In this document: positions 45,540 to 56,829 of the stretch, in pieces | How positions within the stretch are numbered: position 1 is the stretch's first letter | Layout: every line of letters begins with the position of its first letter | From: Tetraselmis striata | Taxonomy: Eukaryota; Chlorophyta; Chlorodendrophyceae; Chlorodendrales; Chlorodendraceae | Assembly (NCBI GenBank): GCA_006384855.1 | Contig: VCJN01000108.1 | Span: 62,001 to 126,000, forward strand | Length of the DNA: 64,000 bases | Direction: 5' to 3' | The notes under the pieces: model-generated | What the model saw: the letters and a program-made list of their open reading frames with translations, nothing else | What the model was told of the DNA's origin: nothing | The model's database searches: none | Translations under genes and position numbers: made by a program

Positions 45540-45964
45540 CGGAGCCATAGCCGTTTCAAAGGGAAGCGGTAGCCAGGGAAGAATAGCCAAAAAGTGTGGA
45601 GGCTTAGTTACACGGAAAGGGGTACTTGCGTCAAAGAGCCTCAAAAGAGGGAGGGAGGGCGGGTTGTGCGGGCGGGAGGTCAGCACAAAACTAAAAGAGT
45701 GGTCCAGTCTAGCGGACGATGACGGTTCTATAGGACTTGATGGGTACGGGGTTGACCGCTGTTTCTCGCCGTGGGCGGCACGCAAAGTGCCGTACATCGG
45801 TTTCACAGTACTAGGTACCTTAGCACCAGTGCCAAAGCACCCGTGCTAAGGCACCGGCACTGTTGTCGGCACCTGCATGCCCTTAGGGCAGGGAGGAAAA
45901 AGCTAACCCCAAGCACACAGCTCTGAACATTTCAAAGGGAGCTAGGCAGAGAAGATTAGCCATC
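45540..45964. other. Short intergenic stretch between YR elements
   Basis: No gene. The words TTTCAAAGGGA...AGAA.ATTAGCCA occur at about 45552 and again at 45930, hinting at a small direct repeat. The segment 45575-45625 resembles 27826-27860 and 60080-60100. Confidence 0.35.
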
Positions 45965-46500
45965 TCAGTCTTCAGGACTGGGAAGGGGACTGGGCGGCGT
46001 CCGACGGAGCGGGGGCGCTGTCGAGGTGGTTGCGAAGGTCCACATGGGGGGGAGGCTAGCCGAACAGAAGCGCGGCGGCGCGGGTAGGAAGCGTTGTCGG
46101 GTCGATGTAGTCGTTATTATTGCAGAATTGCGCGCCCAACCGCCCCAGTGGCGGATTTTATCCAGGGGCACGCATGATGCATTTATTTGCGCCAGACGCC
46201 GCGCCCTTCCGTATATGGAGTGCGAGGTCCACACGAATCCTTCGGGGGGGGGGGGGGGGGGGGGGGGGCTCGATTGATGCGGTCGACGGCCCGCTTGATG
46301 AGCCAGTCGCCGAGGGTGGAGGCGTTCCAAGTGGGGGGGCGGGGTAGTCCCGTTGCTAGGGAACGCCCATAGTCGATCCGGTTGCTTGGCGGAGGGGGCT
46401 GCCCGGAACGCCGCGTTGCGGTAAGCGATAAAGTGGCGGAGAAGGGCTTGTAGACGGTCCTTGTAGACACGGTCCTTGTAGAGCTCCAGCGGCACTGAGA
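45965..46500 (-). pseudogene. Tyrosine recombinase remnant (second YR element)
   Basis: Minus-strand peptides match the catalytic half of a YR: LGDWLIKRAVDRINR, then a poly-Pro stretch from the G28 tract at 46241-46268, then GFVWTSHSIYGRARRLAQ, VPLDKIRHWGGWARNS and FLPAPPRFCSASL. In intact relatives the box reads SHSLR.G; here the Arg is lost (SHSIYGR) and the Tyr segment is gone (IITTTSTRQ). It is a dead copy of a PAT/Kangaroo- or Crypton-like recombinase. Confidence 0.72.
46241..46268 (-). repeat. G28 homopolymer within YR remnant
   Basis: A run of about 28 G on the plus strand, i.e. C on the recombinase's sense strand. Confidence 0.9.
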
Positions 46501-47350
46501 ACTCGGCCGACCCCAGGTTCTCGATACCGGGGCGGAAATTGAAATTGATTTACAACATGCTGACTTGCTTCTCTCCACTGCCCAAGCCGAGTTGCTTTTA
46601 GGACCCGCTTTATCCAACCGTTGTGGGAACCCTAGGGATTACGGATACAGCTTCCGGCCTTCCTCCTTTTCGTCCGCGCCCCTCCTCCTTTCATGCCGCT
46701 TGGTATTGTCCCCCCTTGCCGCGGGGGTGTCGTGTACGGTGGTCTGTGGAAGCGTGTATGTTTACGGTGGGTGTGCGTGCGGGGCTTGTGGGAGGTACTG
46801 GGGTTGGACATGGCAGGTTTGAAGGACTGTCGGGATATGCGGAGGAGAGTATGTAGCCATCCGATTGAGTGTCGTTGGAGTTCCCTACAGAGGCGGATTA
46901 CAGCGGCGCTGGGAGGCGGAGGGGGTTTGTCCGGGGGTTATTGCTTCTTGGGGCGGAGGACCGTGAGGCTATGGATGGCTCCTACTGTGAGTTTGTGCAT
47001 GGTGCAGCTGCGGCTGAGGGTGACGGGGATGATTTCAATCGGACACTGCCAGCGTTGTTGACGTAGGGCGTTCACCGTGTGTTGGTATTTTTCGCGGATG
47101 AGAGTGCACGATGGCATGATTGAGATCAGTACAGTATTTGAATTCGATTATCAAATTTTTTGGACTGCTTTGGGATCGGTGCTGGGAGATATGGTTTCGG
47201 TGGCCGGGTCTTAGTCGAATCCGACGATGCGTACTGCGTCCGGCTTGCAGTGTTTAGGGCGGAGGTGATTCGGTAGCATGGTTGTGGGGGGCATGCGGGT
47301 GGGTTCTTGGGCGCCCGCTAGCTAGGCGATCGGGGATGTTGATGCACGGG

Positions 47351-47399
<49 letters not shown>

Positions 47400-47480
47400 T
47401 TATGTCGGTTCGGTCGGAGATTTGGGTGTCTACTCTGTTGGGGAAGGAGAAATCTAACTCTTTGTCGATGGCCTCTGCAT
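46501..47480. other. Probable interior of the second YR element; (TG)n tract
   Basis: Lies between the YR remnant and gag-like sequence and is probably the decayed middle of the same minus-strand element. I cannot recognise RT motifs. A (TG)24 microsatellite occupies 47351-47398. Confidence 0.4.
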
Positions 47481-47486
47481 GATGAT

Positions 47487-48060
47487 TCAGAGCGCGAGCG
47501 AGGCAGGGGGTAAAGTATCGAATTCTTGATTTGCAGCATGGACGTCAGGTAGCAACTCGTCGGGAGCCACGAAAAGAGCAACCAGGTGGGCCCCAAAACA
47601 CGTAATCCAAAGGTAATCCTCCTGGCCCGGCAGACGCCGGCATCGTTCCTGCTTGAGGTACTTGTTCGTCAGGTTGCTACGCAAAGGGAATATTCTAGGC
47701 ACTTGACTGACCGATCGAATGTCCTTGAAACTGGACTCTATTCGTTGCAGTAGTTCAAACAGACTGACACCATGAGGTAGTCGTCCTCGTCAATCGCGGA
47801 TGTTGCTCCGACATGGCCGCTTTGGGCTCGCTCTAGCAAGTCGAAGCGCATTGCGGCTCCCCCGTTGCCTGTCGGTTGTCCCGCGACGCGCTGCCCCGAG
47901 CCAGAGCCATGCGCTCCGTCTCCATATCAACAACACGATCACGAGTATCCGTCAATTGGGTCAACGACGATGCGAGCTCGCGCAACCATGCAGACCGGGC
48001 ATGCACGTCCGCTTGCCGCGATTCGAGCGTCGGCCCGGTGACGGGTTCTCCATCTGGCAT
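47487..48060 (-). pseudogene. Gag-like fragment of the second YR element
   Basis: From ATG 48060 a short frame (MPDGEPVTGPTLESRQ..., with WLRELASSLTQLTDTRDRVVDME as a probable coiled coil) is followed by a stop, then a second frame (VSLFELLQRIESSFKDIRSV..., LRSNLTNKYLKQERC). The overall plan, a short coiled-coil start then a longer body, resembles the DIRS gag at 45151. The start is homologous to 61475-61149. Confidence 0.5.
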
Positions 48061-48154
48061 GGTGCTGATGCACGGACGTACGGATGAGAATTACACACAC
48101 GGATGGTGAGCCGGATGCGGTCTTGAAACAACCTCTAGCCTTGCCCGCAAAAGG

Positions 48155-48370
48155 TTACGAGACAGTTAGTCGCTATGTGTAACACGGCGAAACTGGAAGA
48201 TGGCATGCTAAATTGTTACGGCTGTTTTTATGTCTACTTGTGCAGCACTTAAAGGGCGCAAACAACGGGTGAACTAGTAACCCCTATCACTTTGCAGCAA
48301 TGGCAGCCGAAAAAGCGGTTGAGGAAAGGAGGAAACCCTAGCATAAAGTAGTTTGGATCATATTACCTCC
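48155..48370 (-). repeat. LTR-like repeat, copy 1
   Basis: Contains three ordered blocks: GAAACTGGAAGATGGCA, then GTCTACTTGTGCAGCAC...CAACGGGTGAACTAG, then GCGGTTGAGGAAAGGAGGAAACCCTAG. The same blocks occur at 60185-60350 and, broken up, at 61535-63950. It sits just upstream (minus sense) of the gag-like fragment. Confidence 0.6.
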
Positions 48371-48607
48371 CGCCTCGCTAGTATTTATCTACTACTATAC
48401 AAGTACATGTACTAGTAGTATAGCGACAATGCGGAAGATGTCTATTGGATCATACGCGACAAGATTGCGACTTGTTTTCAGCTCAACACCAGAGTATGTA
48501 CCGCGTACCACAGGTTGTTGACGGTGCGGGGCTATAGTTGCCGGTACGGAACCCCCACCGTCCAGACATGCAGTCCCCAAGAGCAAGCCTACTAGTAGCC
48601 AGTGTGA

Positions 48608-48870
48608 GAGGATGACTAACCCTAAAAATTATAGTAACCCTTACCAGTAACCTGAAATAACCTGAAACCTCTACTCATTGATCTCGGTACATTAATCATT
48701 TTAGCAGAGCGGGTGACGCTTCCTATCCACATGCCAACCACCTCACAAATAGCTCTCCCCGGCAGCACACCTTGTAATCACCCTACCAACTTCCACAACA
48801 TTCCACGACTCAACTCTCGCAACCCTTTGTCACCTTGCTGAACCATGTAGCTCGCTCATCCTTATTCCCG
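48608..48870 (+). repeat. About 260-bp direct repeat, copy 1
   Basis: Pairs with 49092-49355: GAGGATGAC, CTCGGTACATTAATC, GGGTGACGCT.CCTATCCACATGCC, ACCACCTCACA.ATAGCTCTCCCC and CTGAACCATGTAGCTCGC occur in the same order. The intervening 220 bp are AT-rich. The pair could be LTRs of a very small element or a tandem duplication. Confidence 0.75.
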
Positions 48871-49091
48871 CTACATTTGGTACTTATACGTTTGCATGGG
48901 CGGTGGACTCGACTGCCCGTCGTTCACGTGTGAAACCATCAATACCAAATATACACGCAATACGACAGCACCAACACCAATAACCCAACATGCTGATCGA
49001 ATTGGCGATCAATATTAAGCACCAATATGAATAACAACAAAAACAACAAACAAATAAAAATATTGAACTACCTGCCAAACCAACCGGTCAT

Positions 49092-49355
49092 GTGAGAGGA
49101 TGACCAAACACAACACCTAATAACCCTCTCACCAGTGACATGATACCTCTAATCATTGAACTCGGTACATTAATCGTTTTCGCATAGTGGGTGACGCTCC
49201 CTATCCACATGCCGACCACCTCACACATAGCTCTCCCCGAAGCACACCTTGCAATCATTATACCAACTTCCACAACGTTCCACGACTCAACTATATCGCA
49301 GCCCTTTGTCACCGTGCTGAACCATGTAGCTCGCCTCACCCTTCCCGCTACAGCC
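49092..49355 (+). repeat. About 260-bp direct repeat, copy 2
   Basis: Second copy of 48608-48870, roughly 80% similar by eye. Confidence 0.75.
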
Positions 49356-49519
49356 AGTGGCCACCAGTAAGGAATAATGGTACCGCACGTGCGTACCGTA
49401 CCGACACCGCACCTGGCGGCCAAGAGGCTGCCCGCCAAATATTGGTGGCGGGTTTATTTCGATGGTCGTTATTAGGCCTGGAAGATTTCATCCGTTGCCT
49501 TTGGTGGCGATTTTGCTCG

Positions 49520-49526
<7 letters not shown>

Positions 49527-49552
<26 letters not shown>
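49527..49552. repeat. G26 homopolymer
   Basis: Uninterrupted G-run in intergenic DNA. Others on the plus strand are near 55181-55190, 56048-56060 and 60157-60177. Confidence 0.9.
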
Positions 49553-49553
<1 letters not shown>

Positions 49554-49719
49554 TCTTCCATTTCCGGAAAAAAAACTTGTAGTATATCTATTAGTACTTT
49601 GAACACTACTAGTCGATGCCCCCGATGTCGTAGGCGACAGCGCCGGCGCAGCTAACTCGATACCGGTACGGTACAGAAGCGGTAGGTTGATTGGGAGACA
49701 AACCGCCGCGATGCATCCT

Positions 49720-49912
49720 CCAAGCCCTGTTTATGGGGTTTCAAGAACTAGTCAATTGTCCTAGTGCGACCCGTACAATCAGTTTCGGGTTTCAAACAGT
49801 TTTTACCGGTACCCTGCGGGCTGCCTTATCGCCCGCGAGCCTTGCGCCGGGCCTGGCCGGGGAGCTACTTAGGACAGCCACCAGCAACATCTCGTCTGCC
49901 ATCTTCCCACTC
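49720..49912 (-). repeat. R209 family copy (inverted, diverged)
   Basis: On the minus strand this reads GGAAGATGGCAGACGAGAT, GCTGGTGGCTGTCCTAAGTAGCTCCCCGG, CGGGCGAT, CGGGTCGCACTAGGAC and AAACCCCATAAAC, as in the repeats at 27941 and 30034. It is a solo copy. Confidence 0.8.
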
Positions 49913-49992
49913 ATTGCCTTCCATATATCCGATATCACTCCACCCTGTCCCACCACCACCAGCACCCACCGCCCACACCAGGCAGCACCACT

Positions 49993-50343
49993 ATGTCCCT
50001 CCTTGCGTCACTGGCGGCGTGCGTCACCACTTCCGTTGACGGCAGGACCGCAGTGCGGAACGTATGGATAAAGCTAGGCGCTCAGGGGTGGGCGGGCGAC
50101 ACGAACTCTACGGACCTGCCGAATGAGGCAATCGAGGCCCACGCCCATGACTACCACCCCATGCCTGCTGACACCGATATCAAGATGGTGTGCCTCGCCG
50201 GCACCTGGCACGACCGTGGGCTTTCGCAAGACTGCACAGCGTTCCTGCTAGAGGCGGTCACAGACACCCTGGCGTTCCTTGAGACGAGAACGGTTACGAC
50301 TAAGCTCGATTGCCAGCGCCCCGCTAGCTCTCGGCCAGCATAA
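49993..50343 (+). CDS. Unrecognised 116-aa ORF
   Basis: ATG-started frame (MSLLASLAACVTTSVDGRTAVRNVW...) of normal amino-acid composition lying between the R209 copy and the DDE pseudogene. I recognise no family. It may be an exon of the adjacent transposon or chance coding. Confidence 0.25.
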   Translation: MSLLASLAACVTTSVDGRTAVRNVWIKLGAQGWAGDTNSTDLPNEAIEAHAHDYHPMPADTDIKMVCLAGTWHDRGLSQDCTAFLLEAVTDTLAFLETRTVTTKLDCQRPASSRPA

Positions 50344-50474
50344 CACAACCCGTTCCCGACGATGATGATGGCCAGCGCCGCGCCGAATCCTGAGAGTCAT
50401 CGCCGCCTCCCTACTCACAAAGTGCCTAGCGGCGCCTCACTCTCTGCTAAAAACCAGCACTACAACTTTATCTG

Positions 50475-53400
50475 ATAGACTGGCTAGAGTTAGAGGGCGT
50501 CGGTTGGTCGGCGGACATGGCGAAATCGGCCGGCTTCGACTTCGTCTTCGCCCTCCTTCGCGCCGTGTTCCCTCTCAGCTCTCGTTCCAAGACTAGCGCT
50601 GCATCTGGGGTATAAGAGCAGCTCTGTAAAGGGCCAGCCCCGCCGGACAAACGTTTCGCGCAGTTCCTTGGGAAGAAGAAACTCGGACATAAGGCAGATC
50701 GGCCGAACGTTCCGAAGTTGTTGGAGTACCTCAGTACCGCGCTGTCCGGCAAAGGTAATTGGGTCCAGAAGGGCAACTAGCCGAGCATCACCGCGTTGCT
50801 AAAAGCCCTGGAACTCTCGCTATTTCGGTATGATGAGCGGCTCGGCAAGCAGCGCGGCTATGACCTTAAGTCAAAACTGATGGAGGAGCCGTTACGGTCG
50901 GCCGAGACGGCGTCGCATGTGGAGACCATCGAGGCGCTGAAAGCGCTTGCCACCAACCGCGATTTCCCAATCGACATGCGCTCGCTTAGCCACCGGCTGC
51001 TGGATACCCCTGTCTATACGACCATCGACGTGACGGAGGTCACCAACGGCTTTGACAAGTACCGACGGTGAGCGGCGCCGGGCTGCTCCCCCCATGTGCT
51101 GCTTCTCAATCGCGGCACGCGACCCCGCCATGCTAACTCGTTGTTTTGCTATGTGTAGGTACCGGTTCATGAAGAACCTTGAGCAGGGTCTCAGCACGCC
51201 GTTTTAGTTGTTCACATGGAAACGTGGTGGTGGCCGTGCTGGCGAGACTCTGGCTGTCATCTGGAGGATCCCCCGGAACAGGCAAGAGCGAGACGAAGAC
51301 ATTGCCTTCTAGCTCCAGACAAGAGTGCTCAATAGCATCACCAGATACCACACATGACTGAGGAAGGCGCTATTTCTGGCGCATGTTGTCAACCCCACCT
51401 TCATCAAGACCAAGGCAGCAGCTCATGCTATCTGCCAGTACATCACCAGTGACCGGCTGCCAAGGCAGCGAGCGGCTGGACATGAGCACGCCATTCTCAT
51501 GTCGGAGCTGGCACTGTCTTGCCAGGACTTTGATATCATCACCGACCTGCGTGAGCTGAATGGGAGGCCAGCATCCGACCTATTTGACCCCTTTTGGGAT
51601 GCCCGCCTGGCCGAGTTGATGGCTGAGCACTCTCGTGTGCATGATAGACGTTGGGGTAGGAACCCCTCCCGCACCCCCATGACTATGTCTGCCCCCTCTG
51701 CCGTGCGTGCTGGTGACTAACTATGTTGCTGTGGGCTTGGCAGTTATGTGTCGTATCTCGCTGCTGCATTCTCCACACGTGACATGGTGGAACAGGTTGT
51801 GGACAAGCTGAAGGAGAAGCACCATCCACGGACGCTGCTGGAGGCATGCGTCCATATCCCAAGCATAAGGTGGGTGCAATACGAGTTGTCCCCTAAGCAC
51901 CCCAGCTACCGTGCTTCGCTGCCGTACACATGTGTGCTGCCCTCTGTCTGCCCCTCCACCTGCCCTTGTTGTGGTTGCATGTACTGACAATGGGTGTTGA
52001 TGTGATGCTTCCCCCACCCCCCCCCCTCCCCCGCAGCGAGAGTGCCAGTCAAGTGGAAGGTGCAAGTACGCGCTATGCCCCCCTGCCATGCAGACGCAAA
52101 TATGTAGCGGCTCTCTTCAAATATATCAGGAAGGATGCAGTGCTTTATGCTAATAACATTGCAGAACACACTGATCCTGACTGCCTCCCTGAGGAGGTAG
52201 TCTTCTACTATGTGGACGACCAATCCAAGGTAGTGCTGCTTTCTGTGTTGCTGCCTTGATGATTCCTACATGCTGCTGCTGTGGCAGTGACGCTGATGCT
52301 TGTGTGATATTGCTACATGCAGGTCAATGTGGTCGAGCCAAACCTGCCCATAACATTTGGCGGTGTGACCCGCAAGGGCATCATGCCTGCTTACGTGCCC
52401 AACGTAGCTGGCGACCATGACTTCCACAAGGTGTCATTGACACCAAGCGTAGCTCTTGAGGTGGTCGTCAAGCCTCAGGAGGAAGGAGATGGCCTCCAGA
52501 GCTTTTACAGAGGTGTGCTGCTGCCCATGCCCGCTGCTGGTGCTGCCCTACTGCTGAATATTGATATACTGACTGTGTCTTTGTGTTGCTGCTGCCCTCT
52601 GCAGGGCAATGCCATGTTGTGCTCAAGGACTCTGTCTTTCAGCCCTACAATCCGCTGCGGCACGCAGCTGAGCTGATGAGCATCGCGAGGAGCTGCTCCA
52701 TGCGTGGTGACATCACGCGCGGCACGCCGGGTGTCGCCTTCATCATGTCTGATGGGGGGCCTGACCACAACGTCAGCTTCTACACCGTCATTGCCGCGTG
52801 GCTGGCACTGTTCTTGGATCTGGAAATGGATGTGCTCACCATTTCCAGGACAACTCCTATTTAGAGTTACATGAACTGTGTTGGACGCTGCATGAGTGAG
52901 CTAAACATGGGTTTGCAGAACAACGCGCTGGCCAGGGTGCGTGTGGACGACGACTTCGAGAAGACGTTCGCCAGATGCAACTCTATGACCGCCATCCGAG
53001 CTGCAGCTGCAAAGGGCCTCAACGAGGAGCTGCATGCGGAGGCAGACGACGAGCCGATGCCGCCCCTCGCCGAGGACAGCGACATCGATGAGGAGGAGGC
53101 AGGTGACAGCTCCAACAGCAGCGAGGGGGGCACAGACATGCAGACAGATGACAGCCCCAGCAGTGCTGCGGTGGAGTCTGAGGCGGAGGATGGGGATGGC
53201 AGCTCCAACAGCAACGAGGAGGAGCATGGTGGCGAGGAGGCGGCCGCTGCTGGCGAGGCTGTTGATGCCACCCTACTGCATGTTGGCGAGGAGCTGCCCG
53301 CTGCCCCCACCTCCCAAGCCAGAGAGGGGCCACTGGTTGATTACGCCAACTCCAGCAGTGAGACCGGAAGCGACATGTCCGTCACCGCGGAGCAGGATCA

Positions 53401-54788
53401 TGTGGTGGAGAGCCTTGTTGCGCTGAAGGCGGGCCCCGCCGCCGCCGCCACGAAGCCACCGCCCTCAAGCAACTCCCACCATATCCACCTTCCAGAAAAG
53501 TTTTGAGGCCAGTGTTGCCCCTATCATATCAACAATTGACGGCATATTCCAGCGTTTTATGTGAGCTGGCCAACGCATTCAGACAGCCAATCTATGTATG
53601 CACTCCTCAAGCGTCTGCATGATGTCGACCCAACTCTGGAATCCCTGAAACTGGACTCCAGCTCAATCAATAAGCATGTGAGCTGCGCCGCGTCATTGAC
53701 AACCACACCATTGGGGGGGGGGGGTACATGAGGCAGTACTTCAAGCAGCCCATGGTCGACGACTGCCAGTGCAAGGTGTGCCAGCTTGGCATGTGGGGCG
53801 TACGGCGCTTGCCAGCCGCAGCAAATGCCGACATCGTCAACCACAAGGTACCCCTGCCTATCCCTGAGATGACCAGTGACAGCATCAAGGATGCTGTGCA
53901 TTACATGCCATTCGAGGAGGGAGTCCATCACGAGTTCACCACAGCACACCAGCCAACCTTCATTCAACGCCAGCAGCATAAGGGACTGGTATGTGTTGGG
54001 GACGGCATGCAGCTGATTGCTCAGAAGGAGGACATGGCCACCACGGAGCTCGCGCCCAACCAGCTCAAAGGCTAGTATGTCAGGGGTGTGGTTACTTGCA
54101 AGGACTGCATGAGGCCCCGCTGCATGTACTCCTTAACGCACCCACGGAACATGGATCCAGCAGCGCCACTGTGGTGGATGGGAAGAAGGTGCAGCCCGGC
54201 GTGACGGAGAAGGCGGAGTGCAAGTGGTATATATGCCATGCAGAACTTCCAGGCAGCTGCTGAGCACACTAGCTTCTTGTGCGGCATGCAACCTTTTGAT
54301 GAGGGCCATCCGCTGCATGGAGTGCTGGTGACACGCAGCAACATCACTTGTGGATCTCATGTGGAGTTTGAGTACTACTCTCCGCAGACCAAGAGGGCCA
54401 CATGGTTATATGCCACTACCTCTGCATGGTGCGATGGTGTGCATTACCATGGTGGGAGGGTACCATTAGTCGGGCATTACAGGACTTGTGGCACACTGTG
54501 CTGCCCCTATGTGAGTACTGCAAGTCTCAGGGTGCCAAGCCATTGGTGAGGGCGCAGAGGCGCATGGCAGCTGAGCGAGAGGAGGCTTCTCGGAAGCGTG
54601 CGGCCCGTGCTGACAAGCGGCGCCAAGACAAAGAGCCAGCTAAGCAGCAGGCGGAGGAGGCCGCCGAGCCTCAGCAGCAGCCAAGGCAGCCTCGCAATGC
54701 CAGGTCAAGCAGAGGAAAGAAGCCACGGACTGCCAACCAGTCAGTGACTAGGAGGCGTAGCACACGGCAGTATGTAGCTGGCATTTAG
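50475..54788 (+). pseudogene. DDE transposase of an unusual family (SDGGPDHN), decayed
   Basis: Coding blocks: about 50475-51067, 51160-51657, 51743-51869, 52037-52229, 52323-52512, 52605-53500, 53570-54075, 54240-54788, with GT-AG introns (for example CAAG|GTAGTG...TGCAG and AGAG|GTGTGC...CTGCAG). Core motifs in order: YYVDDQSKV, GDHDFHKVSLTPSV, SFYRG, LKDSVFQPYNPLRHAAEL, FIMSDGGPDHNVSFYTV, MDVLTISRTTP, SYMNCVGRCMSELNMGLQN, then an acidic linker and Cys-rich C-terminal segments (CQCKVCQLG, CKDCMRPRCMYS, TSFLCGMQPF, SNITCGSHVEFEYYS, CEYCKSQG). The architecture matches an RNase H-fold transposase family seen in animals and algae that I know only as uncharacterised proteins. Stops within it (TAG 52862, TAG 51206 and others) and frameshifts show it is dead. 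Termini were not found. Confidence 0.75.
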
Positions 54789-54868
54789 ATGTGTTCATCA
54801 TGTGTTGCACGTACAATGAATAGCATGGTAGGATGTCTCATGCAGTCGGGCGGGGCCGGGGTCGACAA

Positions 54869-54873
54869 TGTAA
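54869..54873 (+). promoter_or_regulatory. Candidate TGTAA poly(A) signal of DDE pseudogene
   Basis: TGTAA, 81 bases after the last stop, in the position expected for a chlorophyte 3' UTR. Confidence 0.4.
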
Positions 54874-56112
54874 ACAACATTGTCATTTATTACTTTCCTC
54901 TATGTGCCATATTCATCTATGGGCCGTGTTCTTCTATCCACGCTCATGCATCTATATTAACGGCATGTTTGCTGCCCCGCCCTTAGTTACAGTAATGTAC
55001 AAAGTACTGTCACAGTCCCCCCTTCAGGTGCCCAATACCCATAGAAGTTCATCTATAACATGTTTTTAGTTGCCCTGGCTGTTCCTGCATGCTTCCAAGC
55101 AAGGCACAAACATGATGTTCCTTGTTATTTGTTTGATGGCAGTACTTAAGCAGTACTGCTGAGGAAGGAAGTACTTCCGAAGGGGGGGGGGGCAAAAAGG
55201 GGGGGAGCACCAAAGACAACGGATAAAATATTCTAGGCCTTATGACGGGCGCGGCCACATGTACAACTATACTCCGAGGAGTTATCCTTATATAACCCCG
55301 CCGCCCGTATAGTATATTACGTACACATGTGCAATGTATTCAAATACTACGCTTTACTCAGCTACGTCGTACGAGACTAATGAGTACCCGTACAGCGGTA
55401 ATCGTTTATAATCAAATATATCGTTCAGCAGTGCGGTATAGGCACTTATTTGAGTGAGGTTACCGACCCCGTCCCTACGTAAGAAAATCTGAGAGCTGAC
55501 TAGGGGCCTGACTTCCGGGACTTGTGAAGGGCATGAAGTATTGCCCGGGCACCGTCTGAATTCGGGTGCTCGTATTTCAGAAATTACATGCGAATTTCGC
55601 AACGTGGGAGTCGAAGACAACGCCTTGTCACGACATTTACGGTACGAGTGGCGGCTCCGCGGCGGCCATGCTTGTCATGGGATACCCTGACCTTGATGGC
55701 CGATCGTTGATACGGCACCATCATACGTGAAGCGGCCTTCATGGCGCAGTGATGGACCTCCAAGGACTCGGGGGAGGTAACATGCAGGGAAGGTGACGCG
55801 GTTGCTGATCCCCCGTTCGGTCGGCGATGTGACGCCGCGACATGGTGGTGTCGCGCTACTCGAGTACAGTCGCTACGGGGTGCAGAGTACACGGAGTGGT
55901 ACGAAGACAGCGGACAGGCCGCCTAGTCAGGGCCGAATTATCTAGTCGCCACCGTACCCCCCACACGATTTGTCCTTAAACCTCTTAGAGGGGGGGTCTG
56001 ACTCGCGAGTGATTACAAGGATCCTATATATGCAACCCGGGGGGCGGGGGGGGGGGGGGGGTCTGACTGCGAGTCGGAACTCGGAACATTTTCACATATA
56101 GACGGGGTTAGG
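54874..56112. other. Intergenic; no gene recognised
   Basis: Mixed sequence with G-runs at about 55181-55190 and 56048-56060. No motif-bearing reading frame on either strand. The right-hand terminus of the DDE element should lie in the first part, but I see no inverted repeat partner. Confidence 0.4.
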
Positions 56113-56829
56113 CAGACAAACCGAGTGGCGCGCGCAGTCAATTCGCACCGCCGCCATTTCCACCGGCTGTCACTGCTACTTTGCCTGACGCGCCGGAAAT
56201 TCCTAGGACTTCCCGAAGTTTCTAGAGTGGCGGCGGCTGGCAAATGTCGCCATCCAATCGTCCATAGCTCCCGACCGCGCGGTCCATAACACTCCATATC
56301 ACTACTTAGATGGTGATGGATGGTCCACTGCGCTCATTCCTTTTGTTGCAACGCTTCTCGCACTACAACAATTCCACAGCGTTGCGCGGAAGCGTCTATC
56401 GACTTAACTTTCGCCGTACCAGCACGACGTTGCCACGTAGCATTAAGCGGCTCAACATGCCCAGCCACAACGACAAAAAGGCAAGGCGCCTGCGTCGAGC
56501 GTCGGCTCGTCTTTCGTCTGCCCTACCCGTTTCGCCGAGCTAGAGGCCACGGTGGCGGATCTCGCAGCATTGTTGCGAGACGAGCTCCACCCCTCAAGGG
56601 CTTGACAGCACCAACCCATCCGACGCGGCACCAACCCATCCGGAGCCACGCGCGCCCGCCCCATTATGCGCCGCCGCTAAGCGCTCTACGCATGAGATCC
56701 CCCCCTCCACCCCCGCGCACACGAGTGAAGTCGGCCTATTGGTTGGGTTCGGGGCGATTGGGTCTTATCTTTCAACCTCCCATACGGCGAGTACGCCCTA
56801 GGGAGGACATCCGATACTAGTTCACAATC

